A stretch of DNA of 64,000 nt, from NCBI GenBank assembly GCA_963779685.1, contig CAVZZG010000001.1:1302001-1366000 (forward strand), read 5' to 3'. Positions 34,864 through 44,165 of the stretch are shown here, piece after piece. Numbering within the stretch: position 1 is the stretch's first letter; each line of letters starts with the position of its first letter. The notes below the pieces were generated by a model. The model was not told the DNA's origin and searched no databases. It saw only the letters and a program-made list of their open reading frames with translations. This DNA is from CAVZZG01 sp963779685 (GTDB taxonomy: Bacteria > Actinomycetota > Thermoleophilia > Gaiellales > F1-60-MAGs149). The translations under genes and the position numbers were made by a program.

Positions 34864-35427
34864 TTAGCCCGCCTGATCGCGGGCGCGCCCGTAGCGCTCG
34901 TAGATGACCCTCGAGCCGAACGTCCTGGTCTCGATCAGGTCTAGCGGGACGTATTCGGTGACCGGCGGCAGGAACGGCGTGCCGCCACCGACGACGACCG
35001 GATTGCGGAACATGCGCAGCTCGTCGACGAGGCCGAGCCCGATCACCGCCGCGGCCAGGCCGGCGCCGCCGATCGCGACGTCCTTGCCGGTCGCGGCGAG
35101 GGCCGCAGCGGCCTCCTCGGCCACCGACGTCTCGGCGAGCCGGGCGTTGCCCTGGACTCTGTCGAGCGTGCGGCTGAAGACGACCTTCGGGATGGCGCAC
35201 CAGACGTCGGCGAACGTGGCACCGAGTTCGTCGTTGCGCATCGACGGATCCGTCTCCCACGGCAGCATCGTCTCGTACAGCTTGCGGCCGCACAGAAAGC
35301 CGCCGAGCTCGCGCGTCTGCGCGATGTGGAAGCGAAACTGCTCCTCGTTGGGGATCGTCCACCCGAACGCGCCCTCGCGGTCGGCGATGAAGCCATCCAC
35401 CGAGACGCTCATCGAGTAGATCAGCAT
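34864..35427 (-). CDS. RibD C-terminal/dihydrofolate-reductase-like protein
   Basis: 187 residues of the DHFR-like fold used by RibD and many stand-alone NADPH reductases of unknown substrate. It shows 'IYSMSVSVDGFIADREGAFG', 'GGFLCGRKLYETM', 'KVVFSRTLDRVQGNARL', 'DVAIGGAGLAAAVIGLGLVD' (NADPH loop) and 'PVVVGGGTPFLPP'. It stands alone between the protease and an intergenic gap. Confidence 0.85.
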   Translation of the reverse strand: MLIYSMSVSVDGFIADREGAFGWTIPNEEQFRFHIAQTRELGGFLCGRKLYETMLPWETDPSMRNDELGATFADVWCAIPKVVFSRTLDRVQGNARLAETSVAEEAAAALAATGKDVAIGGAGLAAAVIGLGLVDELRMFRNPVVVGGGTPFLPPVTEYVPLDLIETRTFGSRVIYERYGRARDQAG

Positions 35428-35615
35428 GGCTTCAAGCCCGTCGCACCGGAGCGACGGACGATGATGTTGCTGACGTCCACCATTGGGTTTGAGTCCTCGC
35501 TCTGCCGCCGGGCTTGTGACACCGAATCATGGTCGAGGGGCGCCGGCGGCGCACACGGCGGTAGATGTCAGCAGCGTGTGACCAAGCCGCGGAGGCTGCC
35601 GGGGTGGCGTCAGAG

Positions 35616-35621
35616 TAGAAT
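35616..35621 (+). promoter_or_regulatory. Putative -10 box upstream of the small membrane gene
   Basis: TAGAAT lies 54 nt before ATG 35676. It is the only promoter-like hexamer noted in the 248 bp gap 35428-35675, which otherwise shows nothing. Confidence 0.3.
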
Positions 35622-35675
35622 TACGCGACTGGAAGGCGAGGCGCCTTCGTGCGCCGTGCAGACCGGGAGGTCGTG

Positions 35676-36071
35676 ATGAACAGCAGGCACTCGATGGCAG
35701 GCTGGATCGCGTTTGCGGCGATCATGATGCTGATCGTCGGCTTCATGGACGCCGTCCAGGGCTTGATCGCCCTGATCCGGGACAACTACTTCATCATCGG
35801 GCAAGGGGGCTTCCTTGCCATCGACCTGACACGGTGGGGCTGGGTGATGCTCATCTGGGGCGCGCTGCTGGGCTTGGCCGGAGTGGGGTTGATAGCCGGT
35901 CAGACGTGGGCGCGCTGGTTCGCGATCGTGGTGGTGTCACTGAACTTCTTCGCCGAACTCGGCTTCCTCGGCAACACCCAGTACCCGCTCTGGGGCATGA
36001 CGGTGGTGGCCCTGAACGCCATCGTGCTGTACGCCCTGATCGTCCGCTGGAGCGACGTCGAGGCCGTCTGA
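35676..36071 (+). CDS. Small four-helix membrane protein (DUF7144-like)
   Basis: 131 residues with four membrane helices. 'GWIAFAAIMMLIVGFMDAVQ', 'WGWVMLIWGALLGLAGVGLI', 'WARWFAIVVVSLNFFAELGF' and 'YPLWGMTVVALNAIVLYALI' match the actinobacterial DUF7144/DUF2127-like membrane family of unknown role. GGGAGG is positioned 5 nt before the ATG. Bases 36072-36252 downstream hold no feature. Confidence 0.75.
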   Translation: MNSRHSMAGWIAFAAIMMLIVGFMDAVQGLIALIRDNYFIIGQGGFLAIDLTRWGWVMLIWGALLGLAGVGLIAGQTWARWFAIVVVSLNFFAELGFLGNTQYPLWGMTVVALNAIVLYALIVRWSDVEAV

Positions 36072-36252
36072 CGCCGCTCTATGTAGACGATCGCGGCCCT
36101 GCCTCTTCGGCGGGTCTCAGTCGCGGATCGGACACAGGCGAACCGCCTCGTCGGCCAGGTCGTGTCTCTAGGCGCACGACTCTGTCGCCGGCGGGGCAAC
36201 CATCCGCGGCACGAGCCGAGACGGAGGAGCGCGGTCGCGAGCGGGCACCGGT

Positions 36253-37263
36253 TCATTGCCAGTCGAGCAGAGCAGCCGCCTCGTTCACAGGCAGGCGGTA
36301 TCGCGGCGTCAGCGTGACGGCGTCGACGGCGACGGCACCGCCGAGTGAGGGGATGTGGACGAGCAGCCACCGCCCGTTCGGCGATATCACAACGTCCTGG
36401 GTCGCGAGCAGCGGGTTGACGCGGTACGCCTCGCCATCCCGGAACACCGCGAGCGTCCCCTCCGGCGCGCACTGCGCGAGCACGGTGTGGGCATCGCGGC
36501 TGACGCCGCTGACCGTGCATTCGTCGCCGGCCTCGGTGACTGGAACGCTCCCGCGATAACGGCCGCCCACGTAGAGGTCGGTCGGGCCGCCGCTGCGGAT
36601 TTCAACGAGGAGCGGTCCCGAGGAGAGCTGCCGCGGGCTCTGGCGTTCTTCCAGGGGGCTTCGGAGCCGGAGTACCTTCCTGCCACGCTCGTCGACGAGC
36701 GTGCGGGCGTCACCACGCAGGAAGAGCAGCCGTCCGTCGATCACGACGGCGGGACAGCCCGGAAGGCGCCGACGGCCGCCGCGGTACCGGATGAAGACGC
36801 CGCGGCCAGCCGGGCCGCATAGGGCGAAACCGTCCTCCACCTGGTCGCCGACCGCCCAGCCGTCTGGGATCGGGACCTCGGCGGCCACACTACCGTCCGG
36901 CGCACGGACGACCGCGAGGTTCGACGAGGAGTCGGAGTCGACCGTGTACTGCCCGCGCAGGCACTGGCGGGTTTCCTCGCGGGCAGCGGTCCTCTGCTGC
37001 GTCGCGAGGTCGAGCCAGGCGATCGTGCAGTCGGGCGTCGCGACGAGCACCCGTCCGGCGAGCGCGCCCGCCGGCAGCACCGGGAGGCCGGCCAACTGGT
37101 CGAGGTACGACGGCGCGTCGCGACTGGTCGCCGTCGCCGCGGACGACGACTGCGGCGTGGTCGCCGCTCCCCCGCCGCCACCGGAGGACTCGATCGCGGC
37201 GGCGCCGATTACGCCCGTGGCGATCGCGACGACGAGCGTGGTCGCGAGCAGCGGCCGGTTCAT
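36253..37263 (-). CDS. Membrane-anchored protein of unknown function
   Basis: 336 residues. An N-terminal membrane anchor (about 5-24) is followed by a Gly/Ser/Thr-rich linker and an extracytoplasmic domain of repeated beta hairpins ('VLVATPDCTIAWLDLATQQR', 'GDECTVSGVSRDAHTVLAQC', 'DVVISPNGRWLLVHIP') that looks beta-propeller-like. Five cysteines may form disulfides. No catalytic motif is visible. ATG overlaps the stop of a short upstream frame (ATGA), and both proteins end in 'ALLDW', which suggests a related or duplicated tail. Confidence 0.6.
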   Translation of the reverse strand: MNRPLLATTLVVAIATGVIGAAAIESSGGGGGAATTPQSSSAATATSRDAPSYLDQLAGLPVLPAGALAGRVLVATPDCTIAWLDLATQQRTAAREETRQCLRGQYTVDSDSSSNLAVVRAPDGSVAAEVPIPDGWAVGDQVEDGFALCGPAGRGVFIRYRGGRRRLPGCPAVVIDGRLLFLRGDARTLVDERGRKVLRLRSPLEERQSPRQLSSGPLLVEIRSGGPTDLYVGGRYRGSVPVTEAGDECTVSGVSRDAHTVLAQCAPEGTLAVFRDGEAYRVNPLLATQDVVISPNGRWLLVHIPSLGGAVAVDAVTLTPRYRLPVNEAAALLDWQ

Positions 37264-37400
37264 GGCCAGTCGAGCAGCGCGTCGGCCGGGGTCACGACGA
37301 CCACCTCGACGGTCTCGTCCTCACCCGTGACCTGCTCGATGTGGAAGTGACCGGTGCCCTCCAACATGAGTCCGCTGATGTTGATCCAAGCGGGTATCAC
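37260..37400 (-). CDS. Short possible gene or gene remnant
   Basis: 46 codons from GTG 37400 (or 35 from ATG 37367). The product includes '[20 protein letters not shown]' and ends 'ALLDWP'. It overlaps the downstream gene by 4 nt. The amino-acid texture looks protein-like, but the upstream sequence runs into the tRNA terminator. It may be a small gene or the tail of a lost paralogue of the downstream protein. Confidence 0.3.
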   Translation of the reverse strand: MIPAWINISGLMLEGTGHFHIEQVTGEDETVEVVVVTPADALLDWP

Positions 37401-37464
37401 CCTTCATCTTCGCCGCCGCGTAGAGCTCAAATGCTTCATCGTCGCACCGGTCTCGCCAGAACGA

Positions 37465-37494
37465 CGGAAACCCCCACATCTGCAGGGGTTTCCG
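37465..37494 (-). terminator. Stem-loop terminator after tRNA-Leu(GAG)
   Basis: Perfect 10 bp stem (CGGAAACCCC / GGGGTTTCCG) with a 10 nt loop, 5 nt beyond the tRNA 3' end. Only a short T-rich stretch follows. Confidence 0.65.
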
Positions 37495-37498
37495 GTCA

Positions 37499-37582
<84 letters not shown>

Positions 37583-37626
37583 GTGGGAGGCACGATTCTA
37601 GCGGATCACGCCGCGGCGGCTGGAGC

Positions 37627-37656
37627 TTGCATTCCGTCCGGGCGTCTGCCTACACT
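37627..37656 (+). promoter_or_regulatory. lexA promoter
   Basis: -35 TTGCAT (37627-37632), 18 nt spacer, -10 TACACT (37651-37656). The expected start of transcription falls at the edge of the SOS box, so LexA binding would block initiation. Confidence 0.6.
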
Positions 37657-37663
37657 ACCGATA

Positions 37664-37677
37664 CGAACACCTGTTCG
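37664..37677 (+). promoter_or_regulatory. SOS box (LexA operator)
   Basis: CGAACACCTGTTCG is the palindromic CGAAC-N4-GTTCG operator of Gram-positive/actinobacterial LexA. It lies 24 nt before the lexA start and indicates autoregulation. Confidence 0.85.
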
Positions 37678-37701
37678 CCATCGAGACACGGAGCCCCCAT
37701 C

Positions 37702-38306
37702 GTGCAACTGACCAAGCGACAGCAGGAGATCCTGAAGGTCGTGCAGGACCACATCGCTCAGCGCGGCTACCCGCCGACCGTGCGCGAGATCGGGGACGCG
37801 GTCGGCCTCACGTCCTCGTCGACCGTGCACGCGCACCTCCAGGCGCTCGAGGCGCGGGCGCGCTGAAGCGCGACCCGACCAAGCCGCGGGCGCTCGACCT
37901 CGGCCGCGGGGTGCCGACGCCGTCGCGCGGGATCCGGGTGCTGCCGCTCGTCGGCGCGATCGCGGCGGGCGCGCCGATCCTGGCCGAGCAGAACGTCGAG
38001 GAAGAGCTCGCCGTGCCCGAGATGCTGACGGCCGCCGGCGAGTGCTTCCTGCTGCGCGTGCGGGGCGACTCGATGACCGGGATCGGCATCTTCGACGGCG
38101 ACTTCGTCGTCATCCGGCATCAGCAGGATTGCGAGGATGGCGACGTGGTGGCCGCCCTCGTCGACGGCGACGAGGCGACGGTGAAGCGCCTGCACCGGGT
38201 GGCCGGGCGGGTCCGCCTGTCCCCCGAGAACGACGCCCTCGAGCCGTTCTTCCCGGATCGGGTCGAGGTGCTCGGGAAGGTGGTCGGCGTCTTCCGCCGG
38301 ATGTAG
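37702..38306 (+). CDS. lexA: LexA repressor / SOS regulator (frameshifted)
   Basis: Transcriptional repressor with RecA-stimulated self-cleavage. The winged-helix N-terminus is '[20 protein letters not shown]' and '[19 protein letters not shown]'. The cleavage site Ala-Gly lies in '[10 protein letters not shown]', the catalytic Ser in '[14 protein letters not shown]' and the Lys in 'DEATVKRLH'. One base is missing in the G run at 37856-37858; restoring it joins 'LEAR' to '[18 protein letters not shown]' and gives the normal 201 residues. As written, translation stops at 37866. Because the operator, promoter and protease are intact, a sequencing error is likely. GTG start. Confidence 0.88.
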
Positions 38307-38308
38307 GC

Positions 38309-38533
38309 ATGGCTGCCGTGGCGACCGCCTATGCACTGACGCTGGACGAGGTGCTCGCCTCGTCGCTGGAGGCGCTCTCCGACGGCGTTGGCGCAGCATG
38401 CGTCGTGTGCGGCGAGCGGGCCTTCGCGGTACGCGAGCGCGACCACCGGACGACCCACGTGTGCCGCGGGTGCGGGTCGTCGCTCGAGGACGTCTCGAGC
38501 GACGATGGCTTCCGCCCGTGGGACATGTCGTAG
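38309..38533 (+). CDS. Small zinc-ribbon protein
   Basis: 74 residues with two CxxC knuckles ('CVVCGERAFA' and 'CRGCGSSLEDV') separated by 27 residues, forming a likely zinc ribbon after a helical N-terminus ('LTLDEVLASSLEAL'). The ATG lies 2 nt after the lexA stop, so it is probably cotranscribed and damage-inducible. No family is recognised. Confidence 0.6.
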   Translation: MAAVATAYALTLDEVLASSLEALSDGVGAACVVCGERAFAVRERDHRTTHVCRGCGSSLEDVSSDDGFRPWDMS

Positions 38534-38542
38534 GAACCCGCC

Positions 38543-39184
38543 CTAGAGACGGATGGCGAAGTTGGCCGTGGTCACGGCCTGGACGTCCTCGAGGCTCGCG
38601 CCGCCGTGCAACTCCGTGAGGGTGAGCCGGCCGTCCAGCAGACGGAACACGGCCTGCTCCGTGACGACGATGTCGGCACCACCGCGCGCGGTCAGCGGAT
38701 AGCTGCACTGATCGACCACCTTGGGCTCGCCCGCTGAGGTCGTGGCCGTCATGGTGATGATGACCCGCCGGGCGCCCACGACGAGGTCCATCGCCCCGCC
38801 GACGCCGAGGACGTCCTTGCCCGGGACGGCCCAGTTGGCGATGTCGCCCGTCTCGGACACCTGCAACGCACCCAGCACCGCGACGTCGACGTGTCCACCC
38901 CGGATCATGGCGAACGACGAGGCGCTGTCGAAGTACGCGGCGCCGGCGAGCGCGGTCACCGGGCGTTTGTTGGCGTCGATGAGGTCGGGGTCGACGTTGT
39001 CCTGTGCCGGACGCGGCCCGACCCCGAGAATGCCGTTCTCGGAGTGCAGGAACACCTCCGTGTCGGGCCCGAGGAAGTCGGGCAGCATGGTGGGAAGGCC
39101 GATGCCCAGGTTCACGATCTCGCCGGCGCGGAGTTCCTGCGCGGCGCGCGCGGCGATGCGCGTCCTGACGTCGTCGGCGGTCAT
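38543..39184 (-). CDS. 3-oxoacid CoA-transferase, subunit B
   Basis: 213 residues of the SCOT/AtoA family, which moves CoA between succinyl-CoA (or acetyl-CoA) and a 3-oxoacid. Catalytic Glu is in '[13 protein letters not shown]'. Also present are '[15 protein letters not shown]' and '[20 protein letters not shown]'. It overlaps the subunit A gene by 4 nt (ATGA), matching the heterodimeric enzyme. Confidence 0.92.
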   Translation of the reverse strand: MTADDVRTRIAARAAQELRAGEIVNLGIGLPTMLPDFLGPDTEVFLHSENGILGVGPRPAQDNVDPDLIDANKRPVTALAGAAYFDSASSFAMIRGGHVDVAVLGALQVSETGDIANWAVPGKDVLGVGGAMDLVVGARRVIITMTATTSAGEPKVVDQCSYPLTARGGADIVVTEQAVFRLLDGRLTLTELHGGASLEDVQAVTTANFAIRL

Positions 39185-39840
39185 CGGGCGCTCAGGACCA
39201 TCAGGTCGACGTAGAGGTGCGGCGTGTGGATCGACTCGCCTTCGAGTGAGCCGACCGGCACGATCTCGCCGACCTCGGCGATGGTCAGCGTCGCGGCTGT
39301 TGCCATGGCGGGGTTGAAGTTCCGCGCCGTACGCCGGTACCAGAGGTTGCCGAGCGCGTCGGCCTTCGCGGCATAGACGAGGGCGACGTCGCCGCGGAGG
39401 GGCTGTTCGAGCACGTGCAGCACCCCGTCGATCTCACGGTGCTCCTTGCCCTCGGCCAGCAGGGTGCCGGCGCCCACCGGCGTGTAGAACCCTCCCAGCC
39501 CGGCGCCGCCGGCCCGGATCGCCTCCGCGAACGTGCCCTGCGGGAGCAGGGTGGCCTCGATCGCGCCGCTGTTCACGGCGGCGACGGCCTCGGGGTTCGA
39601 CGTGAAGTAGGACGAGATGCCGCGACGGATGCGGCCCTGGCGCAGCAGGACGCCGAGGCCGCGCCCGGGCTCGCCGATGTTGTTCGACACCACGGTCAGA
39701 TCACGCGCCGTCGATCGCTCGGCGAGGGCGTCGAGGAGCGTCATGGCCGCTCCGACGAGCCCGAAACCGCTGCAGAGGACGGTGTCCCCCGACCGGATCC
39801 GGCCGATCGCCTCGTCCACGGACACGAGCTGCGCGGGCAT
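39181..39840 (-). CDS. 3-oxoacid CoA-transferase, subunit A
   Basis: 219 residues of the SCOT/AtoD family. It shows '[20 protein letters not shown]'-type N-terminus, '[17 protein letters not shown]', '[20 protein letters not shown]' and '[20 protein letters not shown]'. ATG 39840 follows a minus-strand -10 TACCCT (39847-39852) by 6 nt, a leaderless arrangement that supports this start. With subunit B it likely works in ketone-body, acetoacetate or beta-ketoadipate metabolism. Confidence 0.92.
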   Translation of the reverse strand: MPAQLVSVDEAIGRIRSGDTVLCSGFGLVGAAMTLLDALAERSTARDLTVVSNNIGEPGRGLGVLLRQGRIRRGISSYFTSNPEAVAAVNSGAIEATLLPQGTFAEAIRAGGAGLGGFYTPVGAGTLLAEGKEHREIDGVLHVLEQPLRGDVALVYAAKADALGNLWYRRTARNFNPAMATAATLTIAEVGEIVPVGSLEGESIHTPHLYVDLMVLSAR

Positions 39841-39859
39841 CCGCGTAGGGTAGTTGACG

Positions 39860-42415
39860 TCAGACGGCGTGCGCCGGTGCGGCGAGGTCGCGAGCACCGG
39901 CAGCCTTGTCGGCGTAGACCGCCACATCGGCCCGCGCCAGCACCGTCTCGAGGTCGGGCAGCGGCGGCGTGGCCTGCGAGCCGATGGCGGCGCTGAGCTG
40001 GTGACCGTCGACGCCGGGGTGCATCGCGAAGAGGCTGCGCAGGTAGCGCGCCGTGTGCCGGTGGCCCTCGGCGTGATCGTCGGTGAGGAGGATGCCGAAC
40101 TCGTCGCCGCCGAGCCGCGCTATGGCCGTGGCCTGTGGCGCCGACTTGCGCAGGATGGCCGCGACCTCCGTCAGGATGGTGTCGCCGAAGGCGTGGCCGC
40201 GGGAGTCATTGGCGGCCTTGAGCCCGTTCACGTCGAGCAGGATCACGGCCGCGCGGCGGCCCTCGCCGATGCCGCGCAGGCCCTCTTCCCAGCTCAGGCG
40301 GTTGCCGAGGCCGGTGAGGGGATCGCGGCGGGCCCGTGCGGCCGCGTCCCGATAGGCGTCGGTGAGCGAAGACGTCTGCTCGAGGTGACGCTTGCGGTCT
40401 CCGGCCAGCAGTGCGAGGAACCCGATCAGCGTCAGCACGGACATCGCCGCCGCGGCGCGGCCGACGCTGTCCGGCGCGGCGGCGGTGAACGCGACGGGCG
40501 TGAGCGCGATGTCCGCCAGGTACGTCCATGCGAGGCTGAATGCCAGCGGCCGGGCCGGGAAGCCCAGCGCGACGTGCACTCGGAGCATGTTCACCGAGGC
40601 GTCGATCACGATCTGCGTGGCGAGTGCCAGGAGCAGGATCGACCAGCCGAGCTGCTCGCCACCGAACGCGAGCAGCACGCACACCGGGCCCAGCGTGTAC
40701 CACGCGCTGAGGAACAGCACGAACGGGCGCTGCACCGCCGGGCACGTGCACGCGTTGCGATCCCAGCCGGCCCGCAGGAGGATGCCGATGCCGGCCGCGA
40801 GCGGGATCAGCGTCGGCGGCAGCATCACCAGCATCGGCACGAACACGAGCTGCGTCGGCACGGCCGACCCGGGCCCGACATCGAACTGGATGCCGTAGGC
40901 GACTGCGTAGGCCGCGGTCAGGGCGGCCAGGAGCGCAACGGTGCGGAGCGTCAGCGCCGGGCTGTCCGCGAGCAGCGGCAGCGACACGGCGATGAGCGCG
41001 AACAGGCCGCCGCCCAGGTACGCGCTCAGCGCTGGAGCGACCCGCGCCCGCGCCCGCAACCGCTCGAGCATGTCGCGGTGATCGAGGGCGTCGTGCGCGG
41101 CGTCGGCGTCCACGGCGGCCGTCGCCCGGGCGCCGGCGGTCACGACGGCGCGCGTCGCGACGGGCGCGCGGGGGGCGTCGGCCTCGGCCTCGACCGCGAA
41201 CAGCTCGTGCCCCAGGATGATCCGGATCAGGGCATCGGTGATGATCGGATCGAAGTGACGGCCCGACCCGGCCCGTAGCTCGTCGAGCGCGGTCTCACGA
41301 GGCAGCGCGCGACGGTACGGCCGGTCGCTCGTCATCGCGTCGTAGGCATCGCAGCAGGACACGATGCGGGCCGGGAGCGGGATCTCGGCGGCCTGCAAGC
41401 GGTCGGGGTAGCCGGTGCCGTCGTAGCGCTCGTGGCACGATCGAACGAGCGAGCCGATGCGGGCCATGAATCCGCCCGCGCGGGCCAGCAGCGAGTAGCC
41501 CTCGATCGTGTGGGTCTCCATCAACGCGCGCTCGGAGGCCGTCAGCGGCCCCGGCTTGGTGATCAGGTCCTTGGGGATGCGGAGCTTGCCGATGTCGTGG
41601 AGCAGGGCCGTGAACTCGACCTCGCGCCGCACGCCGGCGTCGAGCTCGAGGGCGTCGGCGACCGCCAGGCTCAGGTTCAGCACGCAGCGGCTGTGATCGG
41701 CGGTGTAGGCATCGTCCGCCTCGATCACGTCGCCGAGCATGGCGGCGGTGCCGCGGTAGGTCTCGCTGAGCTCGAGCAGGCTCTCGATCCGGGCCGCGCG
41801 GTCACGGGCGAAGAGGGCAGCGAGCGCGAGCAGCGGAGCTGCGATCAGGATCGCGATCGGAGCCTGCGCGGCGGGGAAGGCGAACGCCAGCCCGGCCGGC
41901 GAGCAGGCCGCGTCGACGGCGTACACGGAGGCGATCACGCCGAGCGAGAGCAGCGGACGCACACCGCGTCCGAGCGTATCCGTGAGCGCGGTGCTGACGG
42001 CGTCGAAGCCGAACTGCGCAACGAAGGCGGCCGCGTAGATGGGCCACCGCGACCAGTCCGGCGGACCCTCGCCGGCGGCCATGAGCACGAGCGCAGGCCC
42101 GACGGCGTACCAGGAGGAGGCCACCATGTTCAGCGGCCGCGCCGACCCGGCGGGCCGGACGGCGTACCGCGCGAGGTCGCCGAGCACGAATCCGGCCGCC
42201 GCGGCCAGGGGCACCCAGCCTGTCGGCAGCACGAACAGCATCGGGACGAACACGAGCTGGGTGGGCACGGCCGAGCCGACCCCGATCTCGAACTCCACCA
42301 GGGACGCGAGCGCGTACACGCCGACGTACAGCGCCAGCATCGCGAGCGAGACGTGACGCGGCGAACCACTGCCGAGGGCCATCGCGATCGCCACGATGAG
42401 GAAGGCGAAGGCCAT
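39860..42415 (-). CDS. Membrane HD-GYP + GGDEF protein (c-di-GMP turnover)
   Basis: 851 residues: about 1-220 hydrophobic (six to seven helices), HD-GYP phosphodiesterase (about 225-410), a second set of helices (about 465-660), GGDEF cyclase (about 685-845). HD motif: 'LLHDIGKLRIPKDLI'; GYP motif: 'CHERYDGTGYPDRL'; cyclase: 'DPLTGLGNRLSW', 'VILLDVNGLKAANDSRGHAF' and 'RLGGDEFGILL' (intact GGDEF). The two membrane modules share 'GSAVPTQLVFVPML', so the protein looks like a fusion of two related receptors with opposite activities. The true start may lie upstream, since the frame stays open past 42415. Confidence 0.88.
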   Translation of the reverse strand: MAFAFLIVAIAMALGSGSPRHVSLAMLALYVGVYALASLVEFEIGVGSAVPTQLVFVPMLFVLPTGWVPLAAAAGFVLGDLARYAVRPAGSARPLNMVASSWYAVGPALVLMAAGEGPPDWSRWPIYAAAFVAQFGFDAVSTALTDTLGRGVRPLLSLGVIASVYAVDAACSPAGLAFAFPAAQAPIAILIAAPLLALAALFARDRAARIESLLELSETYRGTAAMLGDVIEADDAYTADHSRCVLNLSLAVADALELDAGVRREVEFTALLHDIGKLRIPKDLITKPGPLTASERALMETHTIEGYSLLARAGGFMARIGSLVRSCHERYDGTGYPDRLQAAEIPLPARIVSCCDAYDAMTSDRPYRRALPRETALDELRAGSGRHFDPIITDALIRIILGHELFAVEAEADAPRAPVATRAVVTAGARATAAVDADAAHDALDHRDMLERLRARARVAPALSAYLGGGLFALIAVSLPLLADSPALTLRTVALLAALTAAYAVAYGIQFDVGPGSAVPTQLVFVPMLVMLPPTLIPLAAGIGILLRAGWDRNACTCPAVQRPFVLFLSAWYTLGPVCVLLAFGGEQLGWSILLLALATQIVIDASVNMLRVHVALGFPARPLAFSLAWTYLADIALTPVAFTAAAPDSVGRAAAAMSVLTLIGFLALLAGDRKRHLEQTSSLTDAYRDAAARARRDPLTGLGNRLSWEEGLRGIGEGRRAAVILLDVNGLKAANDSRGHAFGDTILTEVAAILRKSAPQATAIARLGGDEFGILLTDDHAEGHRHTARYLRSLFAMHPGVDGHQLSAAIGSQATPPLPDLETVLARADVAVYADKAAGARDLAAPAHAV

Positions 42416-42556
42416 CGCCGCGACGGTCAGCCGCTCGCGCGATCGCGCTCGTGCGGCCGTGTCCGCGTGGGATCGCGTCCCGTGGGCGCCCAGAAGCAGC
42501 CGTGCGTCGGCCGCAGCGCCCGTATCAAGCGAGGTGGCGATGCCCTGCTCCGGCTC

Positions 42557-43153
42557 TCAGCAGCAGGGTCGGTAGGGGTCGACGGCGACGTCGTCGATCA
42601 GCCACGACGCGGTCGCTCCGTCCGGATCTGCGGCGATCGTCAGGGTCTCGGTGCCGGCCGTTCCGAACATCGCGGGCACGGGGATCGGATCCGTCACCGT
42701 CCATCCGGGCTCGTCGCCCTCGACGGTGTACTGCGTGCTGCCGAAGCCGAACACGCCCGGCTGCGAAGCGTTGATCCGGATGTCGAGCGCGGCGCCCGCG
42801 ACCCCGGGCCGCTTCACGAACAGGCGCACCGACTCCTCGCCGGCGGCGATGCAGAACGCGGGCGAGCGCACCGCCTTCGCGGTCGTCGTCATGAGCGACG
42901 AGGCGCCCGTGCCGAACACCGACCAGGGCTCGTTCTCCGGTGCGATCGTGGCGCCATAGCCGTACCAGCCGCCGAGACCGGTCTCGAACGCTCCCCCGGG
43001 GGCGAGGAAGTAGTCGTTCGGGTCGCCCCACTGCGTGAACGCCTGCGACGAGACGCGATCGCCGCAGGGGATCGGGCCTGAGGCTTGGGCCGCTGGGGCG
43101 GCGACGGCGACGCTGGCGAGCAGCGAGCCGAGAACGATGAGTGTCCGACGCAC
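42557..43153 (-). CDS. Secreted protein of unknown function
   Basis: 198 residues. The signal peptide ends 'VAAPAAQASG'. The rest is beta-rich, with a 'GTAGTETLTIAADPDGATAS' strand pattern and a C-terminal 'WLIDDVAVDPYRPCC', the latter typical of carbohydrate-binding-like jelly-roll modules ('DDV' near the end). No catalytic residues can be named. GTG 43153 follows GGAGG at a 6 nt spacing. Confidence 0.6.
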   Translation of the reverse strand: MRRTLIVLGSLLASVAVAAPAAQASGPIPCGDRVSSQAFTQWGDPNDYFLAPGGAFETGLGGWYGYGATIAPENEPWSVFGTGASSLMTTTAKAVRSPAFCIAAGEESVRLFVKRPGVAGAALDIRINASQPGVFGFGSTQYTVEGDEPGWTVTDPIPVPAMFGTAGTETLTIAADPDGATASWLIDDVAVDPYRPCC

Positions 43154-43249
43154 GGAGCACCTCCGGGGAGGAAGGGTCTGGTATCGGAAGGATGAAGATT
43201 GCGCAGATTCCGCTCATCCCACGGATGGGTGGTCTTGCCGGCGTGGGCG

Positions 43250-44158
43250 TCAGGCCGGGTTGCCGTCGCTCCGCTCGAAGGAGCGGCGGAGGGCGACGAA
43301 CGTCGCGGCGGCGGCGATGATCACGACCAGCCACGTGATGTTCGCCTTCGGCTCGAGCGCGCTCGGAATCGCGGTCGCCGACCAGCCGCGCTTGACCACC
43401 TGCTCGCCCCAGCCATCGTTGGCGAAGACGGCAGCGCCGTACCACAGGGCGAGCGAGAGGTAGGCCGCGAGCGCCGTCCGGAGCCCGCGTGGCGCGACCG
43501 GGCGGATGCCCGGCAGCAAGAGCAGCGCGATCAGCGCCAGCACGACGCCGTCGAGGCCTTCGTGGTTGCCCAGGTGCACGGCGCGGATCGTCGGATGTCC
43601 AGGCTCGGGCATGACCCGCTTCGACATGTAGATCTCCCGCAGACCCGGAACGTCACCGACGTAGAACCCGAGCTGGGCACCGATCCACGGCATCGAGACG
43701 AACACCAGCACGACCACGCCGATCACCACCGGGACGACCGGGACATCGAGCCGCCACCACGTGGTCGCGGCCCGGCGGGCGGCGATGGTGAGGCCCAGGC
43801 AGGCCGCGACGCCGACGGCCGCCAGGCCGTTCACCGGCCGGGCGTTGAGGTGGTTTGGGTCGATGACGCCGGGCAGCAGTGCGGTCGCACACAGCGCGGT
43901 GCCGGCGATCAGGGCGATGGCGCCACGCCGCGACCGCGCCCGTGACCACGCAAACGCCGCCAGCGCCGGTGCCACCAGCGCGACCGGGTAGCCGAGCAGC
44001 ACGACGGTACGGCTGAAGGCGAGCTGGATGCCGCCACCGCCCACGCCGTAGACCTCACTCGCCGGTAGGCGGGCGTAGGTCACGAGCGTCGTCAGCACGA
44101 GCAGCGCGCAGATGCTCCAGGCCCAGAGCACCGGATCGATGGTCCGGCGTTGCGACAT
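43250..44158 (-). CDS. Polytopic membrane protein of unknown function
   Basis: 302 residues with about eight membrane helices. One extracytoplasmic or cytoplasmic loop ('YVGDVPGLREIYMSKRVMPE', 'HLGNHEGLDGVVLAL') is the only polar segment. No transporter signature is recognised. It begins 7 nt after the DUF2339 stop on the same strand and is probably cotranscribed with it. Confidence 0.6.
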   Translation of the reverse strand: MSQRRTIDPVLWAWSICALLVLTTLVTYARLPASEVYGVGGGGIQLAFSRTVVLLGYPVALVAPALAAFAWSRARSRRGAIALIAGTALCATALLPGVIDPNHLNARPVNGLAAVGVAACLGLTIAARRAATTWWRLDVPVVPVVIGVVVLVFVSMPWIGAQLGFYVGDVPGLREIYMSKRVMPEPGHPTIRAVHLGNHEGLDGVVLALIALLLLPGIRPVAPRGLRTALAAYLSLALWYGAAVFANDGWGEQVVKRGWSATAIPSALEPKANITWLVVIIAAAATFVALRRSFERSDGNPA

Positions 44159-44165
44159 CGGGCCG

